In this document: positions 1-8,808 of the stretch, piece by piece
Numbering within the stretch: position 1 is the first letter of the stretch
How the letters are laid out: the number at the start of each line of letters is the position of its first letter
DNA from: Dyella subtropica
GTDB taxonomy: Bacteria > Pseudomonadota > Gammaproteobacteria > Xanthomonadales > Rhodanobacteraceae
Reading direction: 5' to 3'
Length of the DNA: 64,000 nt
Assembly (NCBI RefSeq): GCF_026283965.1
Contig: NZ_JAPDPD010000003.1
Location: 1 to 64,000, forward strand
The notes under the pieces: generated by a model
What the model was told of the DNA's origin: nothing
What the model saw: the letters and a program-made list of their open reading frames with translations, nothing else
Database searches by the model: none
Program-made: the position numbers and the translations under genes

Positions 1-6
1 GCACAC

Positions 7-18
7 TGTCAAAGATCA
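7..18 (-). promoter_or_regulatory. rRNA leader boxA antitermination site
   Basis: Read on the minus strand the bases are TGATCTTTGACA, close to the E. coli rRNA leader boxA TGCTCTTTAACA. It lies about 60 bases downstream of an rRNA-type promoter on the same strand. The NusB/NusE-dependent antitermination role is known for this motif. That a 16S gene follows just outside the left edge is inference. Confidence 0.7.
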
Positions 19-77
19 ATCACTTGCGACTCTTTCTTCAAGTCGCCCCGAAACGTTTCGTCCCGGGTGAGCCGCCC

Positions 78-105
78 ATTCTACATCGTCTTTCCATCTC
101 GTCAA
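78..105 (-). promoter_or_regulatory. rRNA operon promoter, downstream copy (P2)
   Basis: On the minus strand TTGACG (100-105) and TAGAAT (78-83) are separated by 16 bases. An A/T tract upstream (117-129) is placed like an UP element. The bases after the -10 box are GC-rich (gggcggctc), as in stringently controlled rRNA promoters. It points toward boxA and the left edge. Confidence 0.75.
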
Positions 106-174
106 CACCTGCAGCGAAGAAATTTTTTGCTGTGGTTGTTGCCGTGCTGTGACGCTGCAGCGGCGGGGAGGCGA

Positions 175-203
175 ATACTAAGGATGGCCCCCATGTTTGG
201 CAA
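175..203 (-). promoter_or_regulatory. rRNA operon promoter, upstream copy (P1)
   Basis: On the minus strand TTGCCA (198-203) and TAGTAT (175-180) have a 17-base spacer. A very A/T-rich stretch (204-236) sits at the UP-element position. It lies about 97 bases upstream of the second promoter, giving a tandem P1/P2 arrangement as in E. coli rrn operons. The -10 box matches consensus at only four of six bases. Confidence 0.55.
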
Positions 204-306
204 GCGAAATCGTGAAACTTTTTTGAAGTTTTTCGTAAGCGCTTGTTATTCCTCGTAGCGTGGCACGACGCTGCGGGGAGCGACGGCATGCGTCGCCGCC
301 TTTGGC

Positions 307-1518
307 TCACGCAAGCTTCAAAGATACGCGCGCGAAGTTACGCTTGCCCACCTGCAGCACGGCCTCAAAGCCTGCCTCGAACACGCGTTGCGCGTCCTCC
401 ACCACTTCAGCGTCGATGCGAACCGCACGCTCTTTGAGCTTGCGGTTCGCTTCCGAGTTACTAGCAGTGAGCCCTGCCGCCGTGAGCAGCGCGGGCAGAC
501 GCAGGCCCTCTGCTGGCACAACGATCTCACTAAGCGGAAGCAGGCCGGTATCGCCTTCGCCACGCACGACGGCGTGCCAGCCGGCAATCGCCTGCTCGGC
601 GGCCTCCGCACCGTGGAAGCGCACCGTCAATTCACGCGCCAGTCGCAGTTTGGCGTCGCGCGGATTGAGTGCCCCGCTGTCGATATCACGCTTCATCTGG
701 GCGAGCTCATCGAGCGACACCTCGAAGCTCAGCAGCTCAAACCAACGCCACATCAGCTCATCGCCGATCTTCATGGTCTTGGTGACGATGTCGATCGCCG
801 GCTCGTTGATGCCGATGTAGTTGCCGAGTGACTTGGACATCTTGTTGACGCCGTCCAGCCCCTCCAACAGGGGCATGGTCAACACGATCTGCGGTGGCTG
901 GCCGTGGTGCTCCTGCAGGGCGCGGCCCATCAGCAAATTGAATTTCTGGTCGGTGCCACCGAGTTCGACGTCGCACTTGAGCGCTACGGAGTCGTAGCCC
1001 TGAACCAGCGGATAGAGGAACTCATGGATGGCGATGGGCTGCTGCCCGGCATAACGCTTGGCGAAGTCGTCACGCTCAAGCATGCGCGCCACCGTATGCT
1101 GTGCGGCGAGCTTGATCATGTCGGCCGCGGTCATCTGGCCGAACCATTCGGAGTTGAAGCGCAGCTCGGTCTTGTCGCGATCAAGCACCTTATAGACCTG
1201 CTCGGCGTAGGTCTCGGCATTGGCCAGTACATCCTCGCGCGTGAGCGGCTTACGCGTGATGTTCTTGCCGGTGGGATCACCAATCATGCCGGTGAAATCG
1301 CCAATCAGAAAAATCACCTGGTGCCCCAGATCCTGGAACTGGCGCATCTTGTTCAACAGCACCGTGTGGCCGAGGTGGAGATCCGGCGCGGTCGGGTCGA
1401 AGCCAGCCTTGATGCGCAGCGGACGCCCACTCTTGAGGCGTTCGACCAAATCCTCTCGCTTGATGATTTCGTCGGCGCCGCGCGCGATAGTGGTCAGCGC
1501 CTGCTCAAGCTCGTTCAT
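307..1518 (-). CDS. tyrS: tyrosyl-tRNA synthetase
   Basis: Class I aminoacyl-tRNA synthetase that charges tRNA-Tyr in the cytoplasm. The protein has 403 residues, the usual bacterial length. The Rossmann-fold signature HLGHT is at residues 48-52, KMSKS lies near residue 228, and the C-terminal S4-like RNA-binding region is present (near [17 protein letters not shown]). The ATG at 1518 gives a normal N-terminus. Downstream on the same strand come rRNA promoters, so tyrS sits just upstream of an rRNA operon, an arrangement also found in Xanthomonas. It is divergent from the M23 peptidase gene with 180 bases between. Confidence 0.97.
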   Translation of the reverse strand: MNELEQALTTIARGADEIIKREDLVERLKSGRPLRIKAGFDPTAPDLHLGHTVLLNKMRQFQDLGHQVIFLIGDFTGMIGDPTGKNITRKPLTREDVLANAETYAEQVYKVLDRDKTELRFNSEWFGQMTAADMIKLAAQHTVARMLERDDFAKRYAGQQPIAIHEFLYPLVQGYDSVALKCDVELGGTDQKFNLLMGRALQEHHGQPPQIVLTMPLLEGLDGVNKMSKSLGNYIGINEPAIDIVTKTMKIGDELMWRWFELLSFEVSLDELAQMKRDIDSGALNPRDAKLRLARELTVRFHGAEAAEQAIAGWHAVVRGEGDTGLLPLSEIVVPAEGLRLPALLTAAGLTASNSEANRKLKERAVRIDAEVVEDAQRVFEAGFEAVLQVGKRNFARVSLKLA

Positions 1519-1630
1519 GCAATCCTCAAATCATTGTTGTCTAGACAGCCAAAGAGTCGACGGCCGTCACGTCGCGGCGTTAATTGTGCGTTAACCGCAA
1601 ACATCACGCAAACCCTTGATGGAAAAGGCG

Positions 1631-1660
1631 TTGACGCCATTTACACAGGGCCGTTATGGT
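1631..1660 (+). promoter_or_regulatory. probable sigma-70 promoter of the M23 peptidase gene
   Basis: TTGACG (1631-1636) and TATGGT (1655-1660) are spaced by 18 bases and end 38 bases before the chosen start of the peptidase gene. The -35 box matches five of six consensus bases and the -10 box four of six. This is sequence inspection only. Confidence 0.4.
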
Positions 1661-1698
1661 ACGCGGCATTACATAATTTGTACCGGGGCGCGCTGGGC

Positions 1699-3141
1699 AT
1701 GGGTGAGGGAACGCAGATCGCGCGTGCAGCGCGCAAACAAGCTATCCGCCGCAAGGCGCAGCGTCGGCACTCTCACTTTTACGAGCGTTTTTCGCACTGG
1801 TCCTTTTGCAATCACAACGATGCCGAGCCGATCCGCTGGCATCGTGAGCGCTGGATGCTCGCCGGCACGGCCCTGCTGATCACCGCGCTTTCTGGCTTCA
1901 TCATTCCCGCCTGGGCCAGCGCGATGCGTCCCGACCCAGTGCCCACTGCCCACGCGATGCTGCCGCTGGCGCTGCCCAAGGCCCTGCCAGAAACCGCCGT
2001 ACGTGCGCCGACCGTCGAGGACTGGCATATCGTACAGGTGCAGCCCGGCCAGACGCTCTCCGACATCTTTCAGAGCCAGGGTCTTAGCCTTACCGATCTC
2101 CAGCGCGTCATGGACGAAGCCGGCGACGCGAAAGCGCTGCATAACATCCGCCCGGGCCAGGAGTTCGACTTCCTTCTAGGCACCGACGGCAGCTTGCGCG
2201 GCATTCGTTTCGACAAGGATGAAGCGAGCCGCGCCATCGTCCGCTTCGACGGCGACAAGCCCACCGTTACCGCGCAGACGCGCGAGGTGGAACGTCGCGA
2301 GCACGTATCGCACGGCATCATCGACAGCTCGCTGTTCGCCGCTGGCTCCAAGGCAGGCATGAGCAACGCGATGGTGCTCAAGCTCGCCGAACTCTTCAAA
2401 TACGACATCGACTTCGTGCAGGACCTGCGCGAAGGCGATAGCTTCACCGTGATCTACGACGACGTGTACCGCGACGGCGCGTATTTGCACGAAGGCGAGA
2501 TCGTCGCCGCTGAGTTCGTCAACCAGGGCGAGCGCTACACGGCCTACCGCTTCAAGAAAGACGACGGCAGCTACGGCTGGTTTAGTGAGGACGGCCGCCC
2601 CATCCAGAAGTCGTTCCTGCGCATCCCGGTGGACTTCACCCGCATCTCCTCACAGTTCAGCGCGGCACGCATGCATCCGATCCTGGGCCGCATGCGCGCG
2701 CATCAGGGCGTGGATTACGCCGCCCCCACCGGCACGCCGATTCACGCGGCCGGCGACGGCGTGGTGAAATACAAGGGCTGGATGAACGGCTACGGCAACT
2801 TCGTGATCCTCCAGCACAACAGCTCGATCAGCACGGCCTATGGGCACATGTCCAAATTCGCCAACGTCAAGTTGGGGCAGCGCGTCAGCCAGGGCTCGGT
2901 GATCGGTTTCGTCGGCATGACCGGCCTCGCCACTGGCCCGCATCTGCACTACGAATTCCGCGTCAACAATGTGCAACGCGACCCACAGAAGGTCACCTTG
3001 CCCAAGCCGGAGCCGCTGCCCGGCGCGCAGATGGCGAAGTTCAAGTCGCAGGTGGTCCAGCCGCAGCTGGCTCGCCTCAAAGCGCTGGACGCGAACATCA
3101 AGCTGGCCCGCGTCGGCGGCACTTCGCGCAACGACGACTGA
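1699..3141 (+). CDS. M23 family murein DD-endopeptidase (MepM/YebA-like)
   Basis: Predicted envelope peptidase that cleaves peptide cross-links in peptidoglycan. From the ATG at 1699 it has 480 residues: a basic N-terminus, one membrane segment or signal anchor (around residues 55-75), a LysM/OapA-like region (WHIVQVQPGQTLSDI), a middle domain, and a C-terminal LytM domain with the zinc motifs HxGxDYAAPxGTP and GPHLHYEFR. The open frame continues far upstream without a better start, so it was cut at the first ATG after a possible promoter. The anhydromuramic acid kinase gene follows after 13 bases, which supports a joint role in wall growth and recycling. MepM is the closest named homologue, but the symbol is not assigned. 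Confidence 0.88.
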   Translation: MGEGTQIARAARKQAIRRKAQRRHSHFYERFSHWSFCNHNDAEPIRWHRERWMLAGTALLITALSGFIIPAWASAMRPDPVPTAHAMLPLALPKALPETAVRAPTVEDWHIVQVQPGQTLSDIFQSQGLSLTDLQRVMDEAGDAKALHNIRPGQEFDFLLGTDGSLRGIRFDKDEASRAIVRFDGDKPTVTAQTREVERREHVSHGIIDSSLFAAGSKAGMSNAMVLKLAELFKYDIDFVQDLREGDSFTVIYDDVYRDGAYLHEGEIVAAEFVNQGERYTAYRFKKDDGSYGWFSEDGRPIQKSFLRIPVDFTRISSQFSAARMHPILGRMRAHQGVDYAAPTGTPIHAAGDGVVKYKGWMNGYGNFVILQHNSSISTAYGHMSKFANVKLGQRVSQGSVIGFVGMTGLATGPHLHYEFRVNNVQRDPQKVTLPKPEPLPGAQMAKFKSQVVQPQLARLKALDANIKLARVGGTSRNDD

Positions 3142-3154
3142 GCCGCCGCCTCAC

Positions 3155-4273
3155 GTGAATGAAGCCGCAGCGCTCTATATCGGCCTGATTTCCGGCACCA
3201 GCGCCGACGGCATCGACGCCGCGCTGGTGCGCTTCGAGCAGGACCGGCCGCAGTTGCTTGCGGCACTTACCCATCCGTGGCCGGAGACACTGCGCGCGCG
3301 CATTCTCGCCGTGGCACAGGACGAAACCCGCCTCGATCTCGATGCCTATGGGCAGCTGGATGTAGCCATCGGCCAATGCTTCGCCGAGGCCACGCAACGG
3401 TTGCTGGAGAGCAGTGGCACAGCGGCATCCGCCGTGCGCGCCGTGGGCTCGCACGGTCAGACCTTGCGGCATCGCCCGCAGGGCGACTACCCCTTCACTT
3501 TGCAGGTGGGCGACCCCTCGGTCATCGCCGAGCGTTGCGGTATCGACGTGATCGCGGATTTCCGCCGTGCCGATGTCGCCGCCGGCGGCCAGGGTGCACC
3601 TCTATTGCCCGCCGTACACGCCATGCTGCTTTCCCTTACAGGGAAAACCCGTGTGGTGCTCAACCTCGGCGGCATCGCGAACATCACCGTACTCGGCGCC
3701 GACGGCCGCGTAGTTGGCTTCGATACCGGCCCAGCCAATGGACTGATGGATGCATGGTGCCTGCGCCATCGCGGCGAGGCCTTCGACCACGACGGCGCCT
3801 TCGCGCGCAGCGGCGCGGTGGACGATGTGTTGCTGACCGGGCTATTGGCCGATCCCTATTTCGCCCTGCCCCCGCCCAAGAGCACCGGGCGCGAGCACTT
3901 CCACCTGGCCTGGCTGGATGCGCATCCACGCGTGGCTACGTTGGCAGCGGCAGACGTGCAGGCGACGCTTCTGGAGTTTTCCGCGCGCAGTGTGGCCGAG
4001 GCCATCCTGCGTCATGCTCCGGACGTGGTCGACGTCCTGGCCTGCGGCGGCGGCGTACACAATAGTGTGCTGATGCAGCGACTGACGGAGCTGTTGGCGC
4101 CGCGGGCGACGCGCAGCACCGCGGATTTCGGCATCGATCCGGATTACCTCGAAGCCACGGCGTTCGCCTGGCTGGCCCGACAACGCTTGCTCGGCCTGCC
4201 CGGCAACTTGCCGGCGGTGACCGGTGCGCGCGGTCCGCGTGTGTTGGGCGGGATCTATCCCGCTTCAGCCTAA
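3155..4273 (+). CDS. anmK: anhydro-N-acetylmuramic acid kinase
   Basis: Cytoplasmic kinase of murein recycling that converts 1,6-anhydro-MurNAc and ATP to MurNAc-6-phosphate. The N-terminal signature GLISGTSADGIDAA, the ATPase segment LNLGGIANIT and the motif DTGPANGLMDAWC are all visible. The 372-residue length is typical. The start is a GTG at 3155, 13 bases after the peptidase stop, so the two genes probably share a transcript. The 3' end overlaps the convergent ribbon-helix-helix gene by nine bases. Confidence 0.95.
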   Translation: MNEAAALYIGLISGTSADGIDAALVRFEQDRPQLLAALTHPWPETLRARILAVAQDETRLDLDAYGQLDVAIGQCFAEATQRLLESSGTAASAVRAVGSHGQTLRHRPQGDYPFTLQVGDPSVIAERCGIDVIADFRRADVAAGGQGAPLLPAVHAMLLSLTGKTRVVLNLGGIANITVLGADGRVVGFDTGPANGLMDAWCLRHRGEAFDHDGAFARSGAVDDVLLTGLLADPYFALPPPKSTGREHFHLAWLDAHPRVATLAAADVQATLLEFSARSVAEAILRHAPDVVDVLACGGGVHNSVLMQRLTELLAPRATRSTADFGIDPDYLEATAFAWLARQRLLGLPGNLPAVTGARGPRVLGGIYPASA

Positions 4274-4567
4274 CGACTCGTCCAGTGACAAGTTGGCCGG
4301 CGACAACTGCGTCGGCCTCGTCAATGACAAGGCCTGAATAGCCTCCTGCAAGGCGGCCTTCTCCCTGGCATCCCATTGACCGCTCAGCACGGTCAGCTCG
4401 TCCGGATTGAGCATGGTTTCGGCGAAAATGTTGCCCGAAGCCATACCCAGGCCATGCCGTAACGCATGCAGTACCACATCATTGATCGACCACTGCCGGT
4501 CTTTGGCCAGTGACTTGATTCGCTCAGCCATGAGGCCGTCGATATGGCGTATGACGATGTCTGGCAC
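4265..4567 (-). CDS. FitA-like ribbon-helix-helix protein
   Basis: Small protein of 100 residues. The first 40 or so residues fit an Arc/FitA-type ribbon-helix-helix fold: a short strand (PDIVIRHID) followed by two helices (ERIKSLAKDR and SINDVVLHALRHGLG). Such domains bind DNA as dimers and often act as antitoxins. No PIN-domain or other toxin gene lies next to it. The start is a GTG at 4567 with AGGGAG upstream. Its end overlaps anmK tail to tail. Function is unknown; an orphan antitoxin or a small transcription regulator are both possible. Confidence 0.7.
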   Translation of the reverse strand: MPDIVIRHIDGLMAERIKSLAKDRQWSINDVVLHALRHGLGMASGNIFAETMLNPDELTVLSGQWDAREKAALQEAIQALSLTRPTQLSPANLSLDESLG

Positions 4568-4716
4568 AGGCGTTGTGCTCCCTGATCACGCATGGCCCCC
4601 TGACGAAGGCATGGTGATCACGGCGCGGCCGGCTGGCAAGTCGGTTGTTCGGCCAAATTCGCGGCATGGTTGGCAATCTCGAAACGCGGCCTCGCAGGGC
4701 CCGCCCGAAGCTGGAC

Positions 4717-6030
4717 TTACTCTCCTTCTCTCGCTCGCTCGGTGCCGCGATGAAAGGGCCACAGATACAGGAACAATGCCGTGGCAGGCAGGATCGCCAC
4801 CACGGTGATGACGAAATAGGCCCCGTACCCAGTGGACATGGCGATGCCGCCAGCGAAGAAGCCCAACAACTTGCCTGGCAGGTTCACCAGGGAACTCAGC
4901 AGCGCGTACTGCGTCGCCGTGTGTTGGCGATTCACCAGCGAGGACAGGAAGGCCACTGTCGGCGGCCCGAGAATGCCCAGCGTGAGATTCTCTCCGGAAA
5001 TCACCAAGGTGAGTACGAGCAAGTTACCCGGATGCCCGATCACCAGCAGGTATAACAGATTGCTCGCTCCACAGAGCACGATGGTCACACCCAACGTACG
5101 CCATGCACCCCAACGCGCCACTGCCGCGCCACCGATGAACACGCCGACGATGCCAATCCAGATGCCGTAGATCTTGGTGATGGTGCCGATCTCGGTCTTG
5201 GAGAACCCCATGTCGCGGTAGAACGGGCTCATCACGCCGCCGATGGTGGCCTGTTCCGGAATCTTGAACAGCAGGATGAACAGCAGCGTCACACCCGCTA
5301 TATGCCAGCCGTAGCGACGGAAGAAATCGGCGAAAGGGTCGACCACCGCCTCGCGCATCGCATCACCCCAGCTGCGAGGGACAGCGCGGATCACATCCGG
5401 CTCGCGCGAGATCAGGGTGGTGGCCACCGGCAAGCCCATGCCAATCGCCATCGCCACATACACCCAGCTCCAGGGAACGTGATCCGCCATGATCAAGGCC
5501 AGCGCGCCGGCCGCGATCAGCGCGATGCGGTAGCCCAGTGAATAAGTCGCGACCAAAGCACCTTGCGCTTCCACCGGCGCGATCTCGATGCGATAAGCGT
5601 CCACCGCGATATCCTGGGTGGCACCGAAGAACGCCACCGCGAGCGTCGCCACGACAAACGGCACCAGCTGCGCCGGCGTCAACACCGCCATCGCGAGCAG
5701 GCCAGCAGCCACACCCAACTGCGCGAACAACAACCAACCGCGGCGCTGCCCCAGCCGGCGAAACCCGGGAAGCTTCCAATGATCGAGCAATGGCGCCCAG
5801 ACGAACTTGAACGCGTAAGTCATCCCCGCGCTCGCGATCATCGTGATGTCCTTCAGCTCAATGCCCTTCTCCTTCAGCCAGTAGGCGAGCGTGCCGGCCA
5901 CCAGCAAGAACGGCAGGCCCGATGAGAAGCCGAGCAGGAACATGGTCCAGGCCGCAGGCTGGGAGAAGGCTTTCCATACCGACAGGTGCGCGGGTTTAGC
6001 CACTGCGTCAGCCGGTTTTGTTGCCGACAT
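4717..6030 (-). CDS. AmpG-like MFS muropeptide permease
   Basis: Polytopic inner-membrane transporter of about 437 residues with roughly 12 hydrophobic segments. N-terminal motifs LLGFSSGLPFLL and SAGMTYAFKFVWAPLLDH are characteristic of AmpG, which imports GlcNAc-anhydroMurNAc peptides. The chosen ATG at 6030 is one base past the xthA stop; ATGs at 6042 and 6084 would overlap xthA. It probably forms an operon with xthA. The nearby anmK and M23 peptidase fit a murein recycling role. Other members of this MFS group exist, so the substrate is inferred. Confidence 0.85.
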   Translation of the reverse strand: MSATKPADAVAKPAHLSVWKAFSQPAAWTMFLLGFSSGLPFLLVAGTLAYWLKEKGIELKDITMIASAGMTYAFKFVWAPLLDHWKLPGFRRLGQRRGWLLFAQLGVAAGLLAMAVLTPAQLVPFVVATLAVAFFGATQDIAVDAYRIEIAPVEAQGALVATYSLGYRIALIAAGALALIMADHVPWSWVYVAMAIGMGLPVATTLISREPDVIRAVPRSWGDAMREAVVDPFADFFRRYGWHIAGVTLLFILLFKIPEQATIGGVMSPFYRDMGFSKTEIGTITKIYGIWIGIVGVFIGGAAVARWGAWRTLGVTIVLCGASNLLYLLVIGHPGNLLVLTLVISGENLTLGILGPPTVAFLSSLVNRQHTATQYALLSSLVNLPGKLLGFFAGGIAMSTGYGAYFVITVVAILPATALFLYLWPFHRGTERAREGE

Positions 6031-6031
6031 C

Positions 6032-6802
6032 TCAGTCGGCATAGTCGACCGTATACGGCGCATGGTCGGAGAAGCGCTCGTCACGGTAGACCGAACAAGC
6101 CTTCAGACGGTCGCGCAGCGAAGGTGTTACCACCTGGTAGTCGATGCGCCACCCCACATTGTTCGCTCGGGCCTGCCCGCGGTTAGACCACCACGTGTAT
6201 TCCACTGCATCGGGCTTGATGACGCGGAAGCTATCTACCCATCCGCGCTGCTGGAACAGCAGGTCAAGCCAGGCGCGCTCATCCGGCAGACAGCCGGAAT
6301 TCTTCTGATTGGAGCTCCAGTTCTTGATGTCGTTCTTGGTATGAACGATGTTCCAGTCGCCACAAATCACGTAGTCGCGGCCGCTTTCCAGCCATTGCTG
6401 GAAGATCGGGGTGATCCATTCCATCACTTTGAACTTGAACTGCTGGCGCTCGTCGCCGGACGAGCCGGACGGCACGTACAGCGACACCACGCTCAAGTTG
6501 CCGAAACGCGCCTCGATATAGCGCCCTTCGTTGTCGAACTCGTCCCAGCCCAGCTCCGTCAGCACCTGGTCCGGCTCGCGCTTCGCATAGATCGCTACGC
6601 CGCTGTAGCCCTTCTTGCTGGTGGCATCGCGGTAGAAGCAGTGGTGACCATCGGGGCGGAACATGGGGTCGCTGAGCTGATCTTCCTGCGCCTTGGTTTC
6701 CTGCAGGCAGACCACGTCGGCCTGTTGCTTGCGTAACCATTCGAACACGCCCTTGTTCGCGGCCGAGCGGATGCCATTGGCGTTGAGGCTGATGATGCGC
6801 AT
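6032..6802 (-). CDS. xthA: exodeoxyribonuclease III
   Basis: AP endonuclease and 3'-5' exonuclease of base excision repair. The protein has 256 residues with the exonuclease-endonuclease-phosphatase fold: SLNANGIRS near the N-terminus, the metal-binding Glu in LQETKAQ (around residue 35), GDWNIVHTKNDI in the middle and FSDHAPYTVDY at the C-terminus. AAGGA lies upstream of the ATG. It is divergent from the GNAT gene with 35 bases between them and is followed directly by the AmpG-like gene. An xthA-pyrE neighbourhood is known in pseudomonads and xanthomonads. Confidence 0.95.
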   Translation of the reverse strand: MRIISLNANGIRSAANKGVFEWLRKQQADVVCLQETKAQEDQLSDPMFRPDGHHCFYRDATSKKGYSGVAIYAKREPDQVLTELGWDEFDNEGRYIEARFGNLSVVSLYVPSGSSGDERQQFKFKVMEWITPIFQQWLESGRDYVICGDWNIVHTKNDIKNWSSNQKNSGCLPDERAWLDLLFQQRGWVDSFRVIKPDAVEYTWWSNRGQARANNVGWRIDYQVVTPSLRDRLKACSVYRDERFSDHAPYTVDYAD

Positions 6803-6837
6803 GCGAAATCCTTGAGTGATGCGCCATCATAGCAACC

Positions 6838-7332
6838 ATGCCCGAGCCACCCGCCATTCGCGTCGCCCCCGTCACGGCCGAACTCCGCTCTGCCGTACTG
6901 GGTCTGCGCGTGCAACCCGAACAGTATGCTTTTGTCAGTCCCATCGATGTCTCACTGGCCGACGCGGAACAGTGCCCCGGCAGCACGCCGATGACGATCC
7001 TGTTCGGCGGCACGCCCGTGGGTTATTACCGCATCGAACACAGCGCACGCAGCGTGGCGGACCGCGATTTCGATGTGCCCGCGCTGGGTCTGCGATCGCT
7101 CTTTATCGACATGAACTGGCAGGGGCGCGGCTTCGGCACGCCGGCGCTCGCCGCCTTGAACGACGATCTTGCGATGCGCCACGCCGAAGCCCGCCTGCTG
7201 GTATTGACCGTGAACTGCCGCAACCTTGCTGCGCGGGCGCTTTATCTGCGAGCCGGCTTCGTGGACAGCGGCGAGCTGTACCATGGCGGGCGTTCCGGGC
7301 CACAACATTTGATGTGGTGCCCGCTTCCTTAG
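6838..7332 (+). CDS. GNAT family N-acetyltransferase
   Basis: Protein of 164 residues with the GNAT fold. The acetyl-CoA loop is seen in LRSLFIDMNWQGRGFGTPAL (around residues 85-104), followed by the beta-alpha unit LLVLTVNCRNLAARALYLRAGF. The substrate cannot be told from sequence. It lies 24 bases before pyrE on the same strand, so cotranscription is likely. No clear Shine-Dalgarno sequence precedes the ATG. Confidence 0.85.
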   Translation: MPEPPAIRVAPVTAELRSAVLGLRVQPEQYAFVSPIDVSLADAEQCPGSTPMTILFGGTPVGYYRIEHSARSVADRDFDVPALGLRSLFIDMNWQGRGFGTPALAALNDDLAMRHAEARLLVLTVNCRNLAARALYLRAGFVDSGELYHGGRSGPQHLMWCPLP

Positions 7333-7356
7333 CATCCTGACCTTGCGAGACCTGCC

Positions 7357-8004
7357 GTGCACGACTACCAGCGCGATTTCATCGAACTTACCCTGCAGCG
7401 CGAAGTGCTGTGCTTTGGCGAGTTCACGCTCAAATCCGGCCGACAGAGCCCGTACTTCTTCAATATGGGTCGCATCGATTCCGGCGCCGCGCTGGCTCGC
7501 CTGGGCCGTGCCTATGCGTCGGCGGTGGCGAACGCCGATCTCGGGGTCGACATGCTGTTCGGCCCCGCCTACAAAGGCATCGCATTGGCGGCGGCTACGG
7601 CGATTGCACTAGCCGACCAGCATGACCGCGACCTGCCCTGGGCCTACAACCGCAAGGAAGCCAAGGATCATGGCGAAGGCGGCGTGTTGGTAGGTGCCCC
7701 GCTCAAAGGGCACGTGCTGATCGTGGACGATGTGATGACAGCTGGCACCGCGGTGCGCGAATCACTGGCGCTGATCCGCGCCCACGGTGCGACACCGGCC
7801 GGCGTGCTGATCGCGCTGGATCGTCAGGAGCGCGGGCAGGGTTCACTGTCGGCAGCGCAGGAAGTCACTGCTGAGTTCGGTATTCCAGTAATCGCCATCA
7901 CCAGCCTCGCCGACGTGATGGCTTACGCAGGCGAACACCCGGAGCTGGCCGGCGAGCATGCACGCCTGCGGGCTTATCGGGAACGCTACGGCGTGAGTGC
8001 ATGA
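7357..8004 (+). CDS. pyrE: orotate phosphoribosyltransferase
   Basis: Pyrimidine synthesis enzyme that joins orotate and PRPP to give OMP. The 215-residue protein shows [14 protein letters not shown] at the N-terminus, the FGPAYKGI loop, the flexible-loop segment [12 protein letters not shown] and the PRPP motif [13 protein letters not shown]. The start is a GTG at 7357, 24 bases after the acetyltransferase gene. Length and motifs match the bacterial PyrE family throughout. Confidence 0.97.
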   Translation: MHDYQRDFIELTLQREVLCFGEFTLKSGRQSPYFFNMGRIDSGAALARLGRAYASAVANADLGVDMLFGPAYKGIALAAATAIALADQHDRDLPWAYNRKEAKDHGEGGVLVGAPLKGHVLIVDDVMTAGTAVRESLALIRAHGATPAGVLIALDRQERGQGSLSAAQEVTAEFGIPVIAITSLADVMAYAGEHPELAGEHARLRAYRERYGVSA

Positions 8005-8110
8005 ATCGCCTACCCGGCCGGTAGGAGAACCGCATCACGGCGGCTGTGATATACCGTCGCCGAAGCGTGCATCTGCGAGGGCTATACTCCCGCCCTCAAG
8101 GGGGAAGTCC

Positions 8111-8752
8111 ATGCGTAAAACCAGTCTCATCTTAGTCACCGCCATCATGGCGACGGGTACGCTCACCTGTGCCGCGCAGAGCAGCCAGAACAACAACGGC
8201 ATGCGCTACAAATGGCACGACAGCCAGGGCCTGCCGCATTACAGCGACAGCCTCAGCACCGATGCCATCAAATATGGCTACGACGTGGTCAACGACCGCG
8301 GCCTGGTCATCCAGCACGTCGAGCGGCAGCTCAATCCCGAGGAACGCGCCGCCGCGCACAAACAGGCGGATGAACTGGCGGCACAGCAGCGCGCCGCTCA
8401 GGAGCGGGCCCGCAACGATTCTCAGATGTTGTCGGCCTATCCCACCGAGGATGCCTACAAAGCCACGCTGCAGCAGGAGCTGGACAACATCGACCAGCAG
8501 ATCCACACCACGCAAATCAACCTGCGCAGTCAGGAGAAGGCGTTAACGGATCTGCTGAGCCGCGCCGGTGATCTTGAGCATGCCAAGCAGCCAGTGCCCA
8601 AAGTTCTCAGCGACAGCATCGCCAAGCAGCGCAGCATCGTTGCCGGGCAACGCGCCACGCTGGATCGCGAGCAAGCCACACGAGACGTCACCAGTCAGAA
8701 GATGGTGCAGCAACTTCAACATTATCGTGAGTTGAAGGCGGCGCAGAAGTAA
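8111..8752 (+). CDS. DUF4124-type periplasmic protein
   Basis: Protein of 213 residues with a signal peptide (basic MRK, hydrophobic core, likely cleavage after CAA near residue 21). A DUF4124-like segment follows (YKWHDSQGLPHYSD), then a long helical, Gln- and Ala-rich region (residues about 75-210) that is probably coiled coil. GGGGAAG lies before the ATG at 8111. DUF4124 proteins are common in Xanthomonadales envelopes, with no established function. Confidence 0.85.
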   Translation: MRKTSLILVTAIMATGTLTCAAQSSQNNNGMRYKWHDSQGLPHYSDSLSTDAIKYGYDVVNDRGLVIQHVERQLNPEERAAAHKQADELAAQQRAAQERARNDSQMLSAYPTEDAYKATLQQELDNIDQQIHTTQINLRSQEKALTDLLSRAGDLEHAKQPVPKVLSDSIAKQRSIVAGQRATLDREQATRDVTSQKMVQQLQHYRELKAAQK

Positions 8753-8765
8753 GGGTTAGTGGTCT

Positions 8766-8794
8766 GCGAGCCTTGCACCCCGTGCAAGGCTCGC
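8766..8794. terminator. hairpin between convergent genes
   Basis: Perfect 13-base stem GCGAGCCTTGCAC / GTGCAAGGCTCGC with a CCC loop, between the DUF4124 gene and algC, which converge here. No U tract follows the stem in either direction, so termination is inferred from stem strength and position. Confidence 0.5.
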
Positions 8795-8808
8795 GAAAAA
8801 CCACTGGC

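Noticed and set aside
904..1698. Long upstream extension of the M23 peptidase frame
   Set aside because: It lies antisense to tyrS and has no family resemblance; the real gene begins after the promoter-like boxes near 1699.
4265..4567. Complete toxin-antitoxin module
   Set aside because: No toxin gene on either side; the flanking 149-base gap has no PIN-like frame.
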